From NCBI RefSeq assembly GCF_020616515.1, contig NZ_CP085135.1, forward strand, positions 6,371,001 through 6,435,000: a stretch of 64,000 bases of DNA. The letters are read 5' to 3'. Both the position numbers and the translations under genes were made by a program. The notes beneath the pieces are model-generated. The model saw only the letters and a program-made list of their open reading frames with translations. It was not told where the DNA came from and searched no databases. Shown here piece after piece: positions 41,029 to 49,427 of the stretch; within the stretch, counting starts at the first letter, position 1, and each line of letters opens with the position of its first letter. Source of the stretch: Mesorhizobium sp. PAMC28654. GTDB taxonomy: Bacteria > Pseudomonadota > Alphaproteobacteria > Rhizobiales > Rhizobiaceae.

Positions 41029-42033
41029 TCAGTGCGCCGCTTGCGCCTTGAGCGCGCGCAGAATGCGTTCCGGCGTGATCGGCAGTGTATCGATACGCAC
41101 GCCCACCGCGTCGAAGACGGCATTGGCAACGGCGGGGATCTGCGGGTTGGCGCACATTTCGCCAGGCCCCTTGGCGCCATAGGGACCGTCGGCCGAGGGC
41201 CGCTCCAGCACGATGATTTCGGTTTCGGCGAGATCGCCGGGCCCCGGCATCAGGTACTGGTTGAAGTCGGTGCCGCCATGATCGCGGTTGGGATAGTAGG
41301 GCTCGGTCGTTTCGTAGAGCGCGTGGCTGATGCCCATCCACGAACCGCCGACCAGTTGCTGCTCCACCATCTTCGGGTTGAGCGCACGGCCGATTTCGAA
41401 CACGTTCTTCACCGTCAGCACGGTGACTTCGCCGGTCTCGTCGTCGACCTCGACCTCGGCCACGGTGCAGGCATGCGCGTAGCAGGTCGACGGCTTCATC
41501 GCGCCGGTCTCCTTCTCCGGATAGGAGCGTGGAATGAGGAACATGCCCCGACCGGAGATCGAGCGGCCGCGCTTGAAATGCGCGGATAGTGCGACATCGA
41601 AGATCGAGATCGACTTCTGCGGCGCGCCCTTGACCAGAATGTTGCCTTGGCCGTCGGTCTCGAGGTCGGAGGCATTCACTTCCAGCTCTTCCGCCGCCAC
41701 TTCCAGCATCACCTGGCGGGCTTCCTTCGCCGCCTGGATAACAGCATTGCCGGCGCGGTGCGTGCCGCGCGAGGCGAATGTGCCCATGCAGTGCGGGCCG
41801 GTGTCGGTGTCGGCGGTATCGACGACGACGCGGTCGGTGGGCACGCCGATCGTCTCGGCGCAGATTTGCGCCATGATCTGCTTCATGCCCTGGCCGAGAT
41901 CGACCGAGGACAGCGTCACCATGAAATTGCCGGTTGGCGTCGAATGCACCAGCGCCTGGGTCGGGTCGCCGCCGAGATTCATGCCCGTGGGATAGTTTAT
42001 CGCGGCAACGCCGCGTCCACGCCGGATCGCCAT
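41029..42033 (-). CDS. Molybdenum hydroxylase, C-terminal part of the Mo-binding subunit (separate gene)
   Basis: A 334-residue protein equal to the C-terminal half of an ordinary xanthine-dehydrogenase-family large subunit: GQGMKQIMAQICAETIG, DTDTGPHCMGTFASRGTH, and the catalytic glutamate in GAKGPGEMCANPQIP. It starts at ATG 42033, one base after the TGA of the N-terminal part, and has AAGGGAGC as its own ribosome site. So the split looks settled rather than accidental. The two polypeptides together make one active site. Confidence 0.85.
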   Translation of the reverse strand: MAIRRGRGVAAINYPTGMNLGGDPTQALVHSTPTGNFMVTLSSVDLGQGMKQIMAQICAETIGVPTDRVVVDTADTDTGPHCMGTFASRGTHRAGNAVIQAAKEARQVMLEVAAEELEVNASDLETDGQGNILVKGAPQKSISIFDVALSAHFKRGRSISGRGMFLIPRSYPEKETGAMKPSTCYAHACTVAEVEVDDETGEVTVLTVKNVFEIGRALNPKMVEQQLVGGSWMGISHALYETTEPYYPNRDHGGTDFNQYLMPGPGDLAETEIIVLERPSADGPYGAKGPGEMCANPQIPAVANAVFDAVGVRIDTLPITPERILRALKAQAAH

Positions 42034-42034
42034 C

Positions 42035-43402
42035 TCAAGCTCCCTTCACGTAGGACGACATCGCCATGTATTTCTTGGCCACCGGCCAGTTGGCGGCGCG
42101 CGAGGCTTCCTGCATGCATTCGATGAGCGCTGCCCCCTCTGTCGGCTGGCGATGCGCTTTCATGTCGCCGTCGCGATAGGCGTTGATGAAGCGGAATTCG
42201 AGCGGGTCCATGCCGATCAGCCGGGCCAGCTTATCCATCTGCACTTCCAGCGCGAAGTCGCCGATGGTGACGCCGAAGCCGCGCATGGCGGAAGACGGCG
42301 TGCGGTTGGTGTAGACGCAGTAAGTGTCGATCCAGACGTACGGGATGGTGTAGGGGCCGGGATAGTGGCCCGCGCCCTTCTGGGCGCCATAGGGCGAGTG
42401 GCGCGAATAGGCGCCCGCATCGGTATAGCCGGTGACTTTGCGTGCGATGATGCGGCCGTCCTTCATGACGCCGTCCTTGATGACGACCTTTTCGGCGGCG
42501 CGCGGCGAGGAGATCTGCATCTCCTCCTCGCGGCTGTAGACGAAGGAGACCGGGCGGCCGGTGAGCTTGGCGCCAAGAATGGCGATCGGCTCGACGATGA
42601 CGTCGACCTTGCCGCCAAAGCCGCCGCCGACCGTGCCGCCGACGAAATGCAGCTTGCTGCCCGGCATTTGCAGTATGATCGAGGTGTTGTCGAGCGTGAA
42701 GAACATCGCCTGCGTGTTGGTGTAGCAGGTGAAGCGGTCATTACCCTCGGGCATCACCACGCAGCCGGTGGTCTCGGTCGGCGCGTGCTCGATGGGCGAG
42801 GACTGGTAGCTCTGCTCCAGCAAGTGATCGGCCTCGGCAAAGACCGCCTCGACATCGCCGAAGCGCACCTTGCGGCACTCGCCGCTGTCATACAGGTAGT
42901 AGTTCTGGCCGTGATATTCGTTGACCAGCGGCGCGCCGGGCTTCAGCGCCTCCTCCATGTCGAAGACCGCCGGCAGCACTTCGTAGTCGACCTTGACCTT
43001 GGCGGCCGCCTCCTGGGCGGCGCGCTCGGTCTCGGCCAGCACCGCCACCACGGCCTCGCCCTTCCAGCGCACCTTGCCGTCGGCCAGCACGGTCTCGTCT
43101 TCCGGCCCGACCTGGATCAGGATCAGGATGGTGTAGACATTGTGCGGCACGTCCTTGGCGGTGAGGATTTTCACCACGCCCGGATGCTTTTCGGCCTCGG
43201 ACGTGTCGATCGAGCGGATGCGGGCATGGTGATGCGGGCTGCGCACCATCTTCAGATGCAGCATGCCGGGAAAGTTGCGGTCGGCGAAATAGGCGGTCTT
43301 GCCGGTGACGTGGCCAGGCGAGTCCGAACGCGGCCTGGGCTGGCCGATCTCATGCAGATCGTCCTTGCGGACATCGGCGAAGTAGCTCTTGCGCAGTTCC
43401 AT
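42035..43402 (-). CDS. Molybdenum hydroxylase, N-terminal part of the Mo-binding subunit (separate gene)
   Basis: A 455-residue protein matching the N-terminal half of the large subunit: an a/b hammerhead domain (VTGKTAYFADRNFPGMLHLK is the entry), then GGTVGGGFGGKVDVIVEP and SAMRGFGVTIGDFALE. It ends at the point where the usual subunit enters its second Mo-binding half, supplied by 41029-42033. The form-I CO dehydrogenase motif AYxCSFR is absent, so this is not a classical CO dehydrogenase. Substrate unknown; likely a heterocycle or aldehyde. Confidence 0.87.
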   Translation of the reverse strand: MELRKSYFADVRKDDLHEIGQPRPRSDSPGHVTGKTAYFADRNFPGMLHLKMVRSPHHHARIRSIDTSEAEKHPGVVKILTAKDVPHNVYTILILIQVGPEDETVLADGKVRWKGEAVVAVLAETERAAQEAAAKVKVDYEVLPAVFDMEEALKPGAPLVNEYHGQNYYLYDSGECRKVRFGDVEAVFAEADHLLEQSYQSSPIEHAPTETTGCVVMPEGNDRFTCYTNTQAMFFTLDNTSIILQMPGSKLHFVGGTVGGGFGGKVDVIVEPIAILGAKLTGRPVSFVYSREEEMQISSPRAAEKVVIKDGVMKDGRIIARKVTGYTDAGAYSRHSPYGAQKGAGHYPGPYTIPYVWIDTYCVYTNRTPSSAMRGFGVTIGDFALEVQMDKLARLIGMDPLEFRFINAYRDGDMKAHRQPTEGAALIECMQEASRAANWPVAKKYMAMSSYVKGA

Positions 43403-43411
43403 TTTAATCCC

Positions 43412-43894
43412 TCAGGCCGCGTTCTGCGAGTTGGCGCGGGCTGCAAGCAGCACCGCCTGGATGATCGGCTCGTAACCGGTGCAGCGGCAGATATTGCCCG
43501 ACAGCGCCTCGATCACCTCGTCGCGGCTGGGATTGGGCGTGTGGTCGAGCAGCACCTTGGCGGCGATGATCATGCCCGGCGTGCAGAAGCCGCATTGCGT
43601 GGCGAAGGTGTCGAGGAAAGCGCGCTGCAGTGGATGCAGCACGCCGCCTTCGGCAATGCCCGATGTCGTGGTGATGGCCGCGCCATTGCAGGTCTCGGCC
43701 AAGGTCAGGCAGGATAGCCGGAGCTCGCCATTGATGATGACCGAGCAGGCGCCGCAGGTGCCTTGATGGCAGCCGCCTTTCGGCGAGGTGTCACCGATCT
43801 TATCGCGCAAGGCATTCAGCAGCGTCGTACCGCTGTCAACGAACTCGGCCTTTTCAGAACCGTTGAGCGTGAATTGGACGGGAACCTTTGCCAT
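43412..43894 (-). CDS. Molybdenum hydroxylase, 2Fe-2S subunit
   Basis: A 160-residue protein with two Fe-S binding sites: CHQGTCGACSV with a fourth Cys in LSCLTL, and CGFCTPGM with CRCTGYE. This is the small subunit of xanthine dehydrogenase/CO dehydrogenase-type enzymes. It lies between the FAD and Mo subunit genes on the minus strand, nine bases before the latter. Confidence 0.95.
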   Translation of the reverse strand: MAKVPVQFTLNGSEKAEFVDSGTTLLNALRDKIGDTSPKGGCHQGTCGACSVIINGELRLSCLTLAETCNGAAITTTSGIAEGGVLHPLQRAFLDTFATQCGFCTPGMIIAAKVLLDHTPNPSRDEVIEALSGNICRCTGYEPIIQAVLLAARANSQNAA

Positions 43895-43954
43895 TCTTCC
43901 TCCTTGCGCGCCTGCCCGACGGATCGGACAGACGCGCGCCCCCCGATGGATGTT

Positions 43955-44749
43955 TCAGCTAAGCAGCAGCCGGCCGAGATGGACCGGCAGGACTTCCGCG
44001 CGATACCAGGCGCTGGCGATCGGGTCGGTGATGGGCGACGTGCCTTGACCCGCGGCGGCCAGCGCTGCCGCGATACCGTGCCGGTCAAGCGTCCTGCCCA
44101 GCAGCACCTTTTCCGCAGCCTTGGCGCGCATCGAGCGGTCGGCCATGCAGCCGAGCGCGATCCGCGCCGAGGACACGGTGCCGTCACCGGCCCGTTCGAG
44201 CACGGCGGCGATGCTGAGCACGGAGACGCCCTTGGGTTTGACCCGCGACACTTTCAGGAAGCGGAAGCCCTCGGCCTTTTGCAGCGTGAAGCTGACCGAA
44301 GTGACGATGGCGCGGCTGTCATTCCTGTTGGCGAGAAAGATCTCGATCGGCAACTCGCCATCATCGGTGCTCACCGTGGCGTCCAGCGCCAGCAACGCGA
44401 CGGCGAAGTCCCCATAGGGCGCGGGCGCGAACAGATTGCCGCCGACGGTCGCCATGTTGCGGATCGCCGGGCCGCCGACGGCGCGCGCGGCCTTGGCGAG
44501 TGCGCCGAGGCCCGGATGGCCAGCGATCGCCGCCATGGTCACCGAAGCGCCGATGCGGGCCTTGCCGCCGGCGACCTCGATGGCCGACAGGGCCGGGTCG
44601 GTCGAGCGGACGAGGCCGGAGACCGAGACATCGCCTTCATTGGCGGCGCGCACCACCAGCGTGCCGCCGCCGAGATAGCGCGTGCCGGTCGATCTCAGCG
44701 CCGTGTTGGCGTCCTTCACTGTTGCAAAAGTCCGAAGTGCCAGCGCCAT
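43955..44749 (-). CDS. Molybdenum hydroxylase, FAD-binding subunit
   Basis: A 264-residue CoxM-like protein. FAD-binding motifs YLGGGTLVVRAANEG (first loop) and ATVGGNLFAP (second loop) are clear. It passes electrons from the Fe-S subunit to an acceptor. The ATG at 44749 starts the conserved sequence. Follows the SRPBCC gene by 11 bases in the same operon. Confidence 0.92.
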   Translation of the reverse strand: MALALRTFATVKDANTALRSTGTRYLGGGTLVVRAANEGDVSVSGLVRSTDPALSAIEVAGGKARIGASVTMAAIAGHPGLGALAKAARAVGGPAIRNMATVGGNLFAPAPYGDFAVALLALDATVSTDDGELPIEIFLANRNDSRAIVTSVSFTLQKAEGFRFLKVSRVKPKGVSVLSIAAVLERAGDGTVSSARIALGCMADRSMRAKAAEKVLLGRTLDRHGIAAALAAAGQGTSPITDPIASAWYRAEVLPVHLGRLLLS

Positions 44750-44760
44750 GGCCCGCTCCT

Positions 44761-45204
44761 TCAGCCCTGTCCGGCGAAATAGTCTTTCAGGGCGTTGAAG
44801 CCGCCCTGGAAGACATTGGTGCCCATGCCCGCGGCCAGCTTGTCGGCTTCCTCGGGCGCGGCGTCGAAGCTCGCGGTCCATTCGGCATATGTGCGGTCGC
44901 CATCGCTGACGCGGCGGAGCCGCAGCGTTGCCTTGTGGTTTGTCAGAGGCTGCGGCGTCTCAAGGATGGAGTAGCTGACAAGGAAATTGTCGTCGGAGAA
45001 ATCGAGCAGCTTTTCACGGATGCGCGCCCCGCTGGCGAGCTGGAAATTGCGCACGCAACCGATGGTTGATGCGTCCTTGCCGTCCTCGATATGGCTTTCC
45101 ACCATGCGCGGATGCCAGCCCGGCAGGCCGTTGAAGTCGCGTATGCGCGCCCAGACTTTTTCGACCGGCGCATCGATGACGCTGGAGATGGTGATATCAG
45201 CCAT
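44761..45204 (-). CDS. SRPBCC (polyketide cyclase/START-like) protein
   Basis: A 147-residue helix-grip protein: ITISSVIDAPVEKVWARIRD at the N-terminus, GWHPRMVESH, and the long C-terminal helix FQGGFNALKDYFAG. Such proteins bind hydrophobic ligands. In CO dehydrogenase clusters the SRPBCC protein CoxG helps attach the enzyme to the membrane, so a similar helper role is possible. It is the first gene of the minus-strand hydroxylase operon. Confidence 0.85.
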   Translation of the reverse strand: MADITISSVIDAPVEKVWARIRDFNGLPGWHPRMVESHIEDGKDASTIGCVRNFQLASGARIREKLLDFSDDNFLVSYSILETPQPLTNHKATLRLRRVSDGDRTYAEWTASFDAAPEEADKLAAGMGTNVFQGGFNALKDYFAGQG

Positions 45205-45322
45205 ATGATGTTCCCTTGCGAATGATCGTTGCGGCAAGGGTAGGGCGGTGATCCGGGCGACGCTTATCAATGCGTCTTGGGCGCGTATCAAGGAGTCTGA
45301 AAAAGCAGCCCGGCAGGCCCGC

Positions 45323-46150
45323 TCAGGCGATCGCCCGCGCGGCCTCGCGATAGAGCGTCGGCGGCACGCCGACATGGTCGCGGAAGAAGCGCGAGAAATT
45401 GCCCTGCGTGGTGAAGCCGAGATTGCAGGCGACCGAGATCAGCGGCTCCCGAGACCACTGCAACTGCCGCACCGCTTCCTCCATGCGCAGCGTGTTCCAG
45501 TAGACATTGGGCGTGAGATTGGTCTGTTCCTTGAATAGCGCGAAGAAATGCGGCCGCGACAGGCCGACGCTGCGCGCCACGTCGTCGAACGAGATGCGCT
45601 CGCAGACATTGGCCCTCATCAGTTGGATCGCCTTGCGGACGCGGAAATCCTGCATGGTGTTTATGCGGATCCGCACTTCCTGAGGCGCCGAAGCGTCGGC
45701 GGCATCGAGCGCGCTGTCGACGAAACGCTCGATCTCGTAATTCGCGACATCGTCGACGCTTTCATTGTCGGTCAGATGGTCGAGCAGGCTGGCGGCCGCC
45801 TGGTGCAGCCACGGCTCCAGCGTGATTGCGGCCTGTGAAAACAGCGGCGCGGAGGAGGGCAGGTCGCGGCGGCGCCTCGCCCAGTCCGGATCGATGTAGA
45901 AGGCGAGGAACAGTCCGGACTTGCCGTCCCGCGACAGCACGTGGCTGTGTGGCTGGAGCGAGTTGATGCCGGCGGCGGTGCAGGGTCCAAGCCGAACCGT
46001 CTCGCGACCAATGGTCATTTCGCCGGCCGTGCCTTCGAGCCAGATGATCAGATGTGCCTCGACATGGGCATGGGTGACGAAGTCGCTTGCGACATTCAGG
46101 ACAGAAACATGTCCGAACCGGCCCCAGTAGAGCCTGATCGCTTCCGTCAT
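45323..46150 (-). CDS. AraC-family transcriptional regulator
   Basis: A 275-residue regulator with an N-terminal cupin-like domain (VEAHLIIWLEGTAGEMTIG) and two C-terminal helix-turn-helix units (DVARSVGLSRPHFFALFKEQ and ISVACNLGFTTQGNFSRFFR). It likely controls the hydroxylase operon, which starts 118 bases downstream in the same orientation. The ATG at 46150 starts the conserved sequence. Confidence 0.9.
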   Translation of the reverse strand: MTEAIRLYWGRFGHVSVLNVASDFVTHAHVEAHLIIWLEGTAGEMTIGRETVRLGPCTAAGINSLQPHSHVLSRDGKSGLFLAFYIDPDWARRRRDLPSSAPLFSQAAITLEPWLHQAAASLLDHLTDNESVDDVANYEIERFVDSALDAADASAPQEVRIRINTMQDFRVRKAIQLMRANVCERISFDDVARSVGLSRPHFFALFKEQTNLTPNVYWNTLRMEEAVRQLQWSREPLISVACNLGFTTQGNFSRFFRDHVGVPPTLYREAARAIA

Positions 46151-46337
46151 GGGTATATCCTCCCGCAGGCGACTGGCCTCCCTTCGCCTGCAAAGGGGAT
46201 TGTGTGGCCCAGTCTGGGGTCGCGTCAAGGCGCGGGCCTAGACGGGTGCGTCTTGCGGGGCCGAGAAAGTGGATTTTCAGACTGAGCGATAGGCACTGAA
46301 ACGAATAACGGTTGCCGCGGCAGTGCGACTTCCCGTG

Positions 46338-46360
46338 CTCCCCTTGTGGGAGAAGGGGAG
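46338..46360. repeat. Short hairpin CTCCCCTT/AAGGGGAG
   Basis: An eight-base-pair stem with a seven-base loop just past the end of the short-chain dehydrogenase gene. It resembles the small hairpins of the palindromic repeats elsewhere in the window but lacks their arms; could act as a weak terminator. Confidence 0.4.
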
Positions 46361-46368
46361 GCCACCGC

Positions 46369-47136
46369 TCACACCGAAGCTGTCATGCCGCCATCGACAT
46401 AGAGAGTATGGCCGTTGACGAAGGACGATGCGTCGGAGGCGAGGAACACGGCGGCGCCGATCAGTTCGTCGACATTGCCCCAGCGGCCGGCTGGCGTGCG
46501 CTTTTCCAGCCAGCTGGAAAACTCGGGATTGTCGACCAGCGCCTGGTTCATCTCGGTGCGGAAATAGCCGGGCGCGATCGCGTTGATCTGCAGACCGTGC
46601 CTGGCCCAGTCGGCGCACATGCCCCGGGTCAGGTTACGGATCGCCCCCTTGGTCGCGGTGTAGGGCGCGATGTTCGGCCGGGCCAGTTCGCTCTGCACCG
46701 AGCCGATGTTGATGATCTTGCCCTTGCCGCGCGCGATCATGTGGCGGGCGACCGCCTTGCCGGCGTGGAAGGCGCCGGAGACATTGGTCTTGAACAGGCG
46801 CTCCCACTGCTCTTCGGGAAAATCCTCGAGCGGGGCGCGGAATTGTATGCCGGCATTGTTGACGAGGATGTCGATGGCGCCGATCTCTGCCTCGATGCGG
46901 GCAACGTCGGCGTTAACCGCGTGAAAATCGGTCACATCGAAGACCGAGGCATGCGCGTTGAAGCCGGCATCGCGCAGCCTCGCCACGGCGCCGTCAACCT
47001 TGGCTGGATCGCGGCCGTTGAGCACCACGCTCGCGCCGTGTTCAGCGAGGCCGCGCGCCATCGCAAGGCCAATGCCCTGGCCGGAGCCGGTCACCAGCGC
47101 CAGCCGCCCATCGAGGCTGAACAGGGAGTTCGTCAT
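46369..47136 (-). CDS. Short-chain dehydrogenase, gluconate 5-dehydrogenase-like
   Basis: A 255-residue SDR: cofactor loop TGSGQGIG near residue 17, NNAG, catalytic Ser in IINIGSVQS, Tyr-Lys in YTATKGA. The closest familiar type is gluconate 5-dehydrogenase/2-deoxygluconate dehydrogenase. It lies in an operon with the sugar ABC permease and ATPase, so it probably oxidises the imported sugar acid or its product. ATG at 47136 is chosen over one at 47151. Confidence 0.88.
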   Translation of the reverse strand: MTNSLFSLDGRLALVTGSGQGIGLAMARGLAEHGASVVLNGRDPAKVDGAVARLRDAGFNAHASVFDVTDFHAVNADVARIEAEIGAIDILVNNAGIQFRAPLEDFPEEQWERLFKTNVSGAFHAGKAVARHMIARGKGKIINIGSVQSELARPNIAPYTATKGAIRNLTRGMCADWARHGLQINAIAPGYFRTEMNQALVDNPEFSSWLEKRTPAGRWGNVDELIGAAVFLASDASSFVNGHTLYVDGGMTASV

Positions 47137-47178
47137 CACATCATACCGCATTGGCCGCCGGCGTCTCGCCGGTCGGCA

Positions 47179-48177
47179 TCAGTCGTTGCGCCTGAAGTTG
47201 CGGATACGATCGAACAGCACCGCGAGCAAGATGGCGCCGCCGATGAACACGCCTTGCCAGAAGGCGTTGATGCCGAGCAGGCCGAGGCTGTTGCGGATCA
47301 CCTCGATGAGCGCCGCGCCGACGATGGCGCCAAAGGCGGTGCCGACGCCGCCGGCCAGGTTGGCGCCGCCGATGACTGTGGCGGCGATCACCTGCAGTTC
47401 CATGCCGGTGCCGATGTTGGTGGTGACCGCGCCCAGCCAGCCGGTTTCGATGATGCCGGCAATGCCCGCCGACAGCGCCGAGATCATGTAGACGGCGACC
47501 TTGATCTGGCGCACCGGGACACCGGTCAGCGTCGCCGCGTGCTCATTACCGCCAATGGCGAAGATATGCCGGCCGAACTTGGTCCAGCGCAGGATGAAGC
47601 CGGTAATCAGCGCCAGCACGATGGTGTAGAGCACCGGATTGGCGATGCCGAACACCCAGGCGCCGCCGCCCAGCGCCAGAAGCTTGGCGTGATCCGGCCC
47701 GAACTGGAAGACGACCGTGTTGTTGGAGGCGACCATGGCCAGACTGCGCGCAATCGACAGCATGCCGAGCGTCACCACGAATGGCGGAAAGCCGAGATAG
47801 GCGATCAAGATGCCGTTGAAGGCTCCGATGGCGAGCGCGGTGGCGATCGAGGCGAGGATGCCGACCTCGATCGAGTAGCCGGCATGCATGGTTACCGCCA
47901 GCACCATTGAGGACAGGCACAGAACCGAGCCGACCGACAGGTCGATGCCGCCGGTGATGATGACGAAGGTCATGCCGAGCGCGATGATCGCGACGAAGGT
48001 GACGTTGCGGGTGATGTTGTAGAGGTTTTTCGAGGTGGCGAAGGCGTCGGTGGCGAACGACAGGAACAGGCAGGCCAGGATGACGGCGATCACCACCCAG
48101 AAGGTCTGGCTGGCAAAAAGCCTTGTCAGCAGCGACTGCTGCTTGTGTTCGATCGGCTGGTCAATTGTCAGTGCCAT
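47179..48177 (-). CDS. Sugar ABC transporter permease, RbsC/FrcC-like
   Basis: A 332-residue permease with about ten membrane segments; GMTFVIITGGIDLSVGS and IGGANLAGGVGTAFGA are class motifs. AGGGT stands before the ATG at 48177. It works with the ATPase upstream in the same operon and the divergent binding protein (49428). Confidence 0.92.
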   Translation of the reverse strand: MALTIDQPIEHKQQSLLTRLFASQTFWVVIAVILACLFLSFATDAFATSKNLYNITRNVTFVAIIALGMTFVIITGGIDLSVGSVLCLSSMVLAVTMHAGYSIEVGILASIATALAIGAFNGILIAYLGFPPFVVTLGMLSIARSLAMVASNNTVVFQFGPDHAKLLALGGGAWVFGIANPVLYTIVLALITGFILRWTKFGRHIFAIGGNEHAATLTGVPVRQIKVAVYMISALSAGIAGIIETGWLGAVTTNIGTGMELQVIAATVIGGANLAGGVGTAFGAIVGAALIEVIRNSLGLLGINAFWQGVFIGGAILLAVLFDRIRNFRRND

Positions 48178-48218
48178 CGTCGACCCTTACCTGCTGCAAA
48201 CGTTGGAAACACCGGTCA

Positions 48219-48959
48219 TCATACCTGTTCGATCGCGCCGGTGATCAGCCCGGTGACTTCCTCGGGCGAACTCGAGGCGATCGTCTTGTCGGCCACCTTG
48301 CGGCCGCGCCGCATGACAATGACGCGGTCGGCAACGGTGAAGACATCGGGCATGCGGTGGCTGATCAACACGACGGCGATGCCCTGGTCGCGCAGATGGC
48401 GGATCAGGTTCAGCACCTCGGCAACCTGCCGCACCGAGATCGCGGCGGTCGGCTCGTCCATCAGCACGATCTTGGCCTGCGACAGCATGGTGCGGGCGAT
48501 CGCCACCGCCTGGCGCTGGCCACCGGACATCTGCTTGACGAGGTCGCGCGGGCGGGTCTCGGATTTGAGTTCCGCGAAGATCTGGCCCGCGCGCTTGTAC
48601 ATCGAGGCGTAGTCGAGGATGCGAAAAGGCCCGACGCCGCGCCGCAGTTCGCGGCCGAGATAGACATTGGCCGCGGCGGTCAGGTTGTTGCAGAGCGCCA
48701 AGTCCTGATGGACGATCTCGATGCCGTGCTGGCGCGCCTCCACCGGCTTGTGCAGGATCAGCTCCTTGTCGTCCATCCGCATGGTGCCGTGGCTCGGGCG
48801 GAAATTGCCGGCGATCATCTTGACCAGCGTCGACTTGCCGGCGCCATTGTCACCCATCAGGCCGACCACCTGTCCGGCCTCGATCGACAGCGACACGTCG
48901 TTGACCGCCTGGATGGCGCCGAAATGTTTCGAGATGTTGGTGAGTTCGAGAACCGCCAC
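48219..48959 (-). CDS. Sugar ABC transporter ATP-binding protein, single NBD (FrcA-like)
   Basis: A single nucleotide-binding domain of about 246 residues: Walker A GDNGAGKST, signature MSGGQRQAVAIARTM, Walker B IVLMDEPTAAI. Most sugar importers of this class have a double-length ATPase; the short form is known from FrcA-type fructose systems. The GTG at 48959 is preferred because GGGGAGG lies nine bases before it and the domain begins there (VAVLELTNISKHFG); an ATG at 49010 would add 17 unrelated residues. Confidence 0.85.
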   Translation of the reverse strand: MAVLELTNISKHFGAIQAVNDVSLSIEAGQVVGLMGDNGAGKSTLVKMIAGNFRPSHGTMRMDDKELILHKPVEARQHGIEIVHQDLALCNNLTAAANVYLGRELRRGVGPFRILDYASMYKRAGQIFAELKSETRPRDLVKQMSGGQRQAVAIARTMLSQAKIVLMDEPTAAISVRQVAEVLNLIRHLRDQGIAVVLISHRMPDVFTVADRVIVMRRGRKVADKTIASSSPEEVTGLITGAIEQV

Positions 48960-49097
48960 CAGCCTTTGCCTCCCCGTCATGTTCGGTGCCGCCGCTGTTC
49001 CCGTCGTCATTGCGGGTTAAGCCTTGGCCTTCGCTCTCCCCAGCTCCTCCCGGAAACAGCGATGACTTCATTTACGCAAATGCCCGCGCGGGCGTCA

Positions 49098-49176
49098 ATT
49101 GTCAGACGAATAAGATATGGCAATTGTCGGATGAATTGGGTTTGACGGTTTTGAAAAATCCGTTTTGTAGGACAAA
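49098..49176. promoter_or_regulatory. Cluster of FCD-GntR-type operators in the divergent promoter
   Basis: ATTGTCAGACGAAT (49098-49111) and ATTGTCGGATGAAT (49123-49136) are near-copies 25 bases apart, and TTTGTAGGACAAA (49164-49176) is a related palindrome. All resemble the TNGTNNNACNA sites of FadR-subfamily regulators and the perfect copy at 52568. They lie in the 416-base gap between the ATPase gene and the binding-protein gene. The rest of the gap shows no gene. Confidence 0.6.
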
Positions 49177-49427
49177 TGGCATTGACGTCGGCGGCGCGCC
49201 GTTATTAGCTAAGACCGGAGGAGTAACATGCAGATCCCCATGCCGGTCCGCCGGGCGGGGATCACGCCATGCCGGCTTTGGTTGGGCCGACATGACCGCA
49301 TCTGAAAATGCTTATCGATCTGGCTTGGCGACACGAGCGCTCGCGTAACGATCCTCTGTCGTCTTGTATCCGGGTCGGTCTGTGTGGCGGGCACGCCGTG
49401 TCCGTCTTGTTTCCAGGGAGGACTGAC

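Noticed and set aside
42152..43717. 521-codon plus-strand ORF
   Set aside because: Shadow of the molybdenum hydroxylase genes.
41029..45204. Form-I CO dehydrogenase (cox) cluster
   Set aside because: The gene set is similar, but the Mo subunit lacks AYxCSFR and is split; a different substrate is more likely.
46312..47910. 532-codon plus-strand ORF
   Set aside because: Shadow of the SDR and permease genes.
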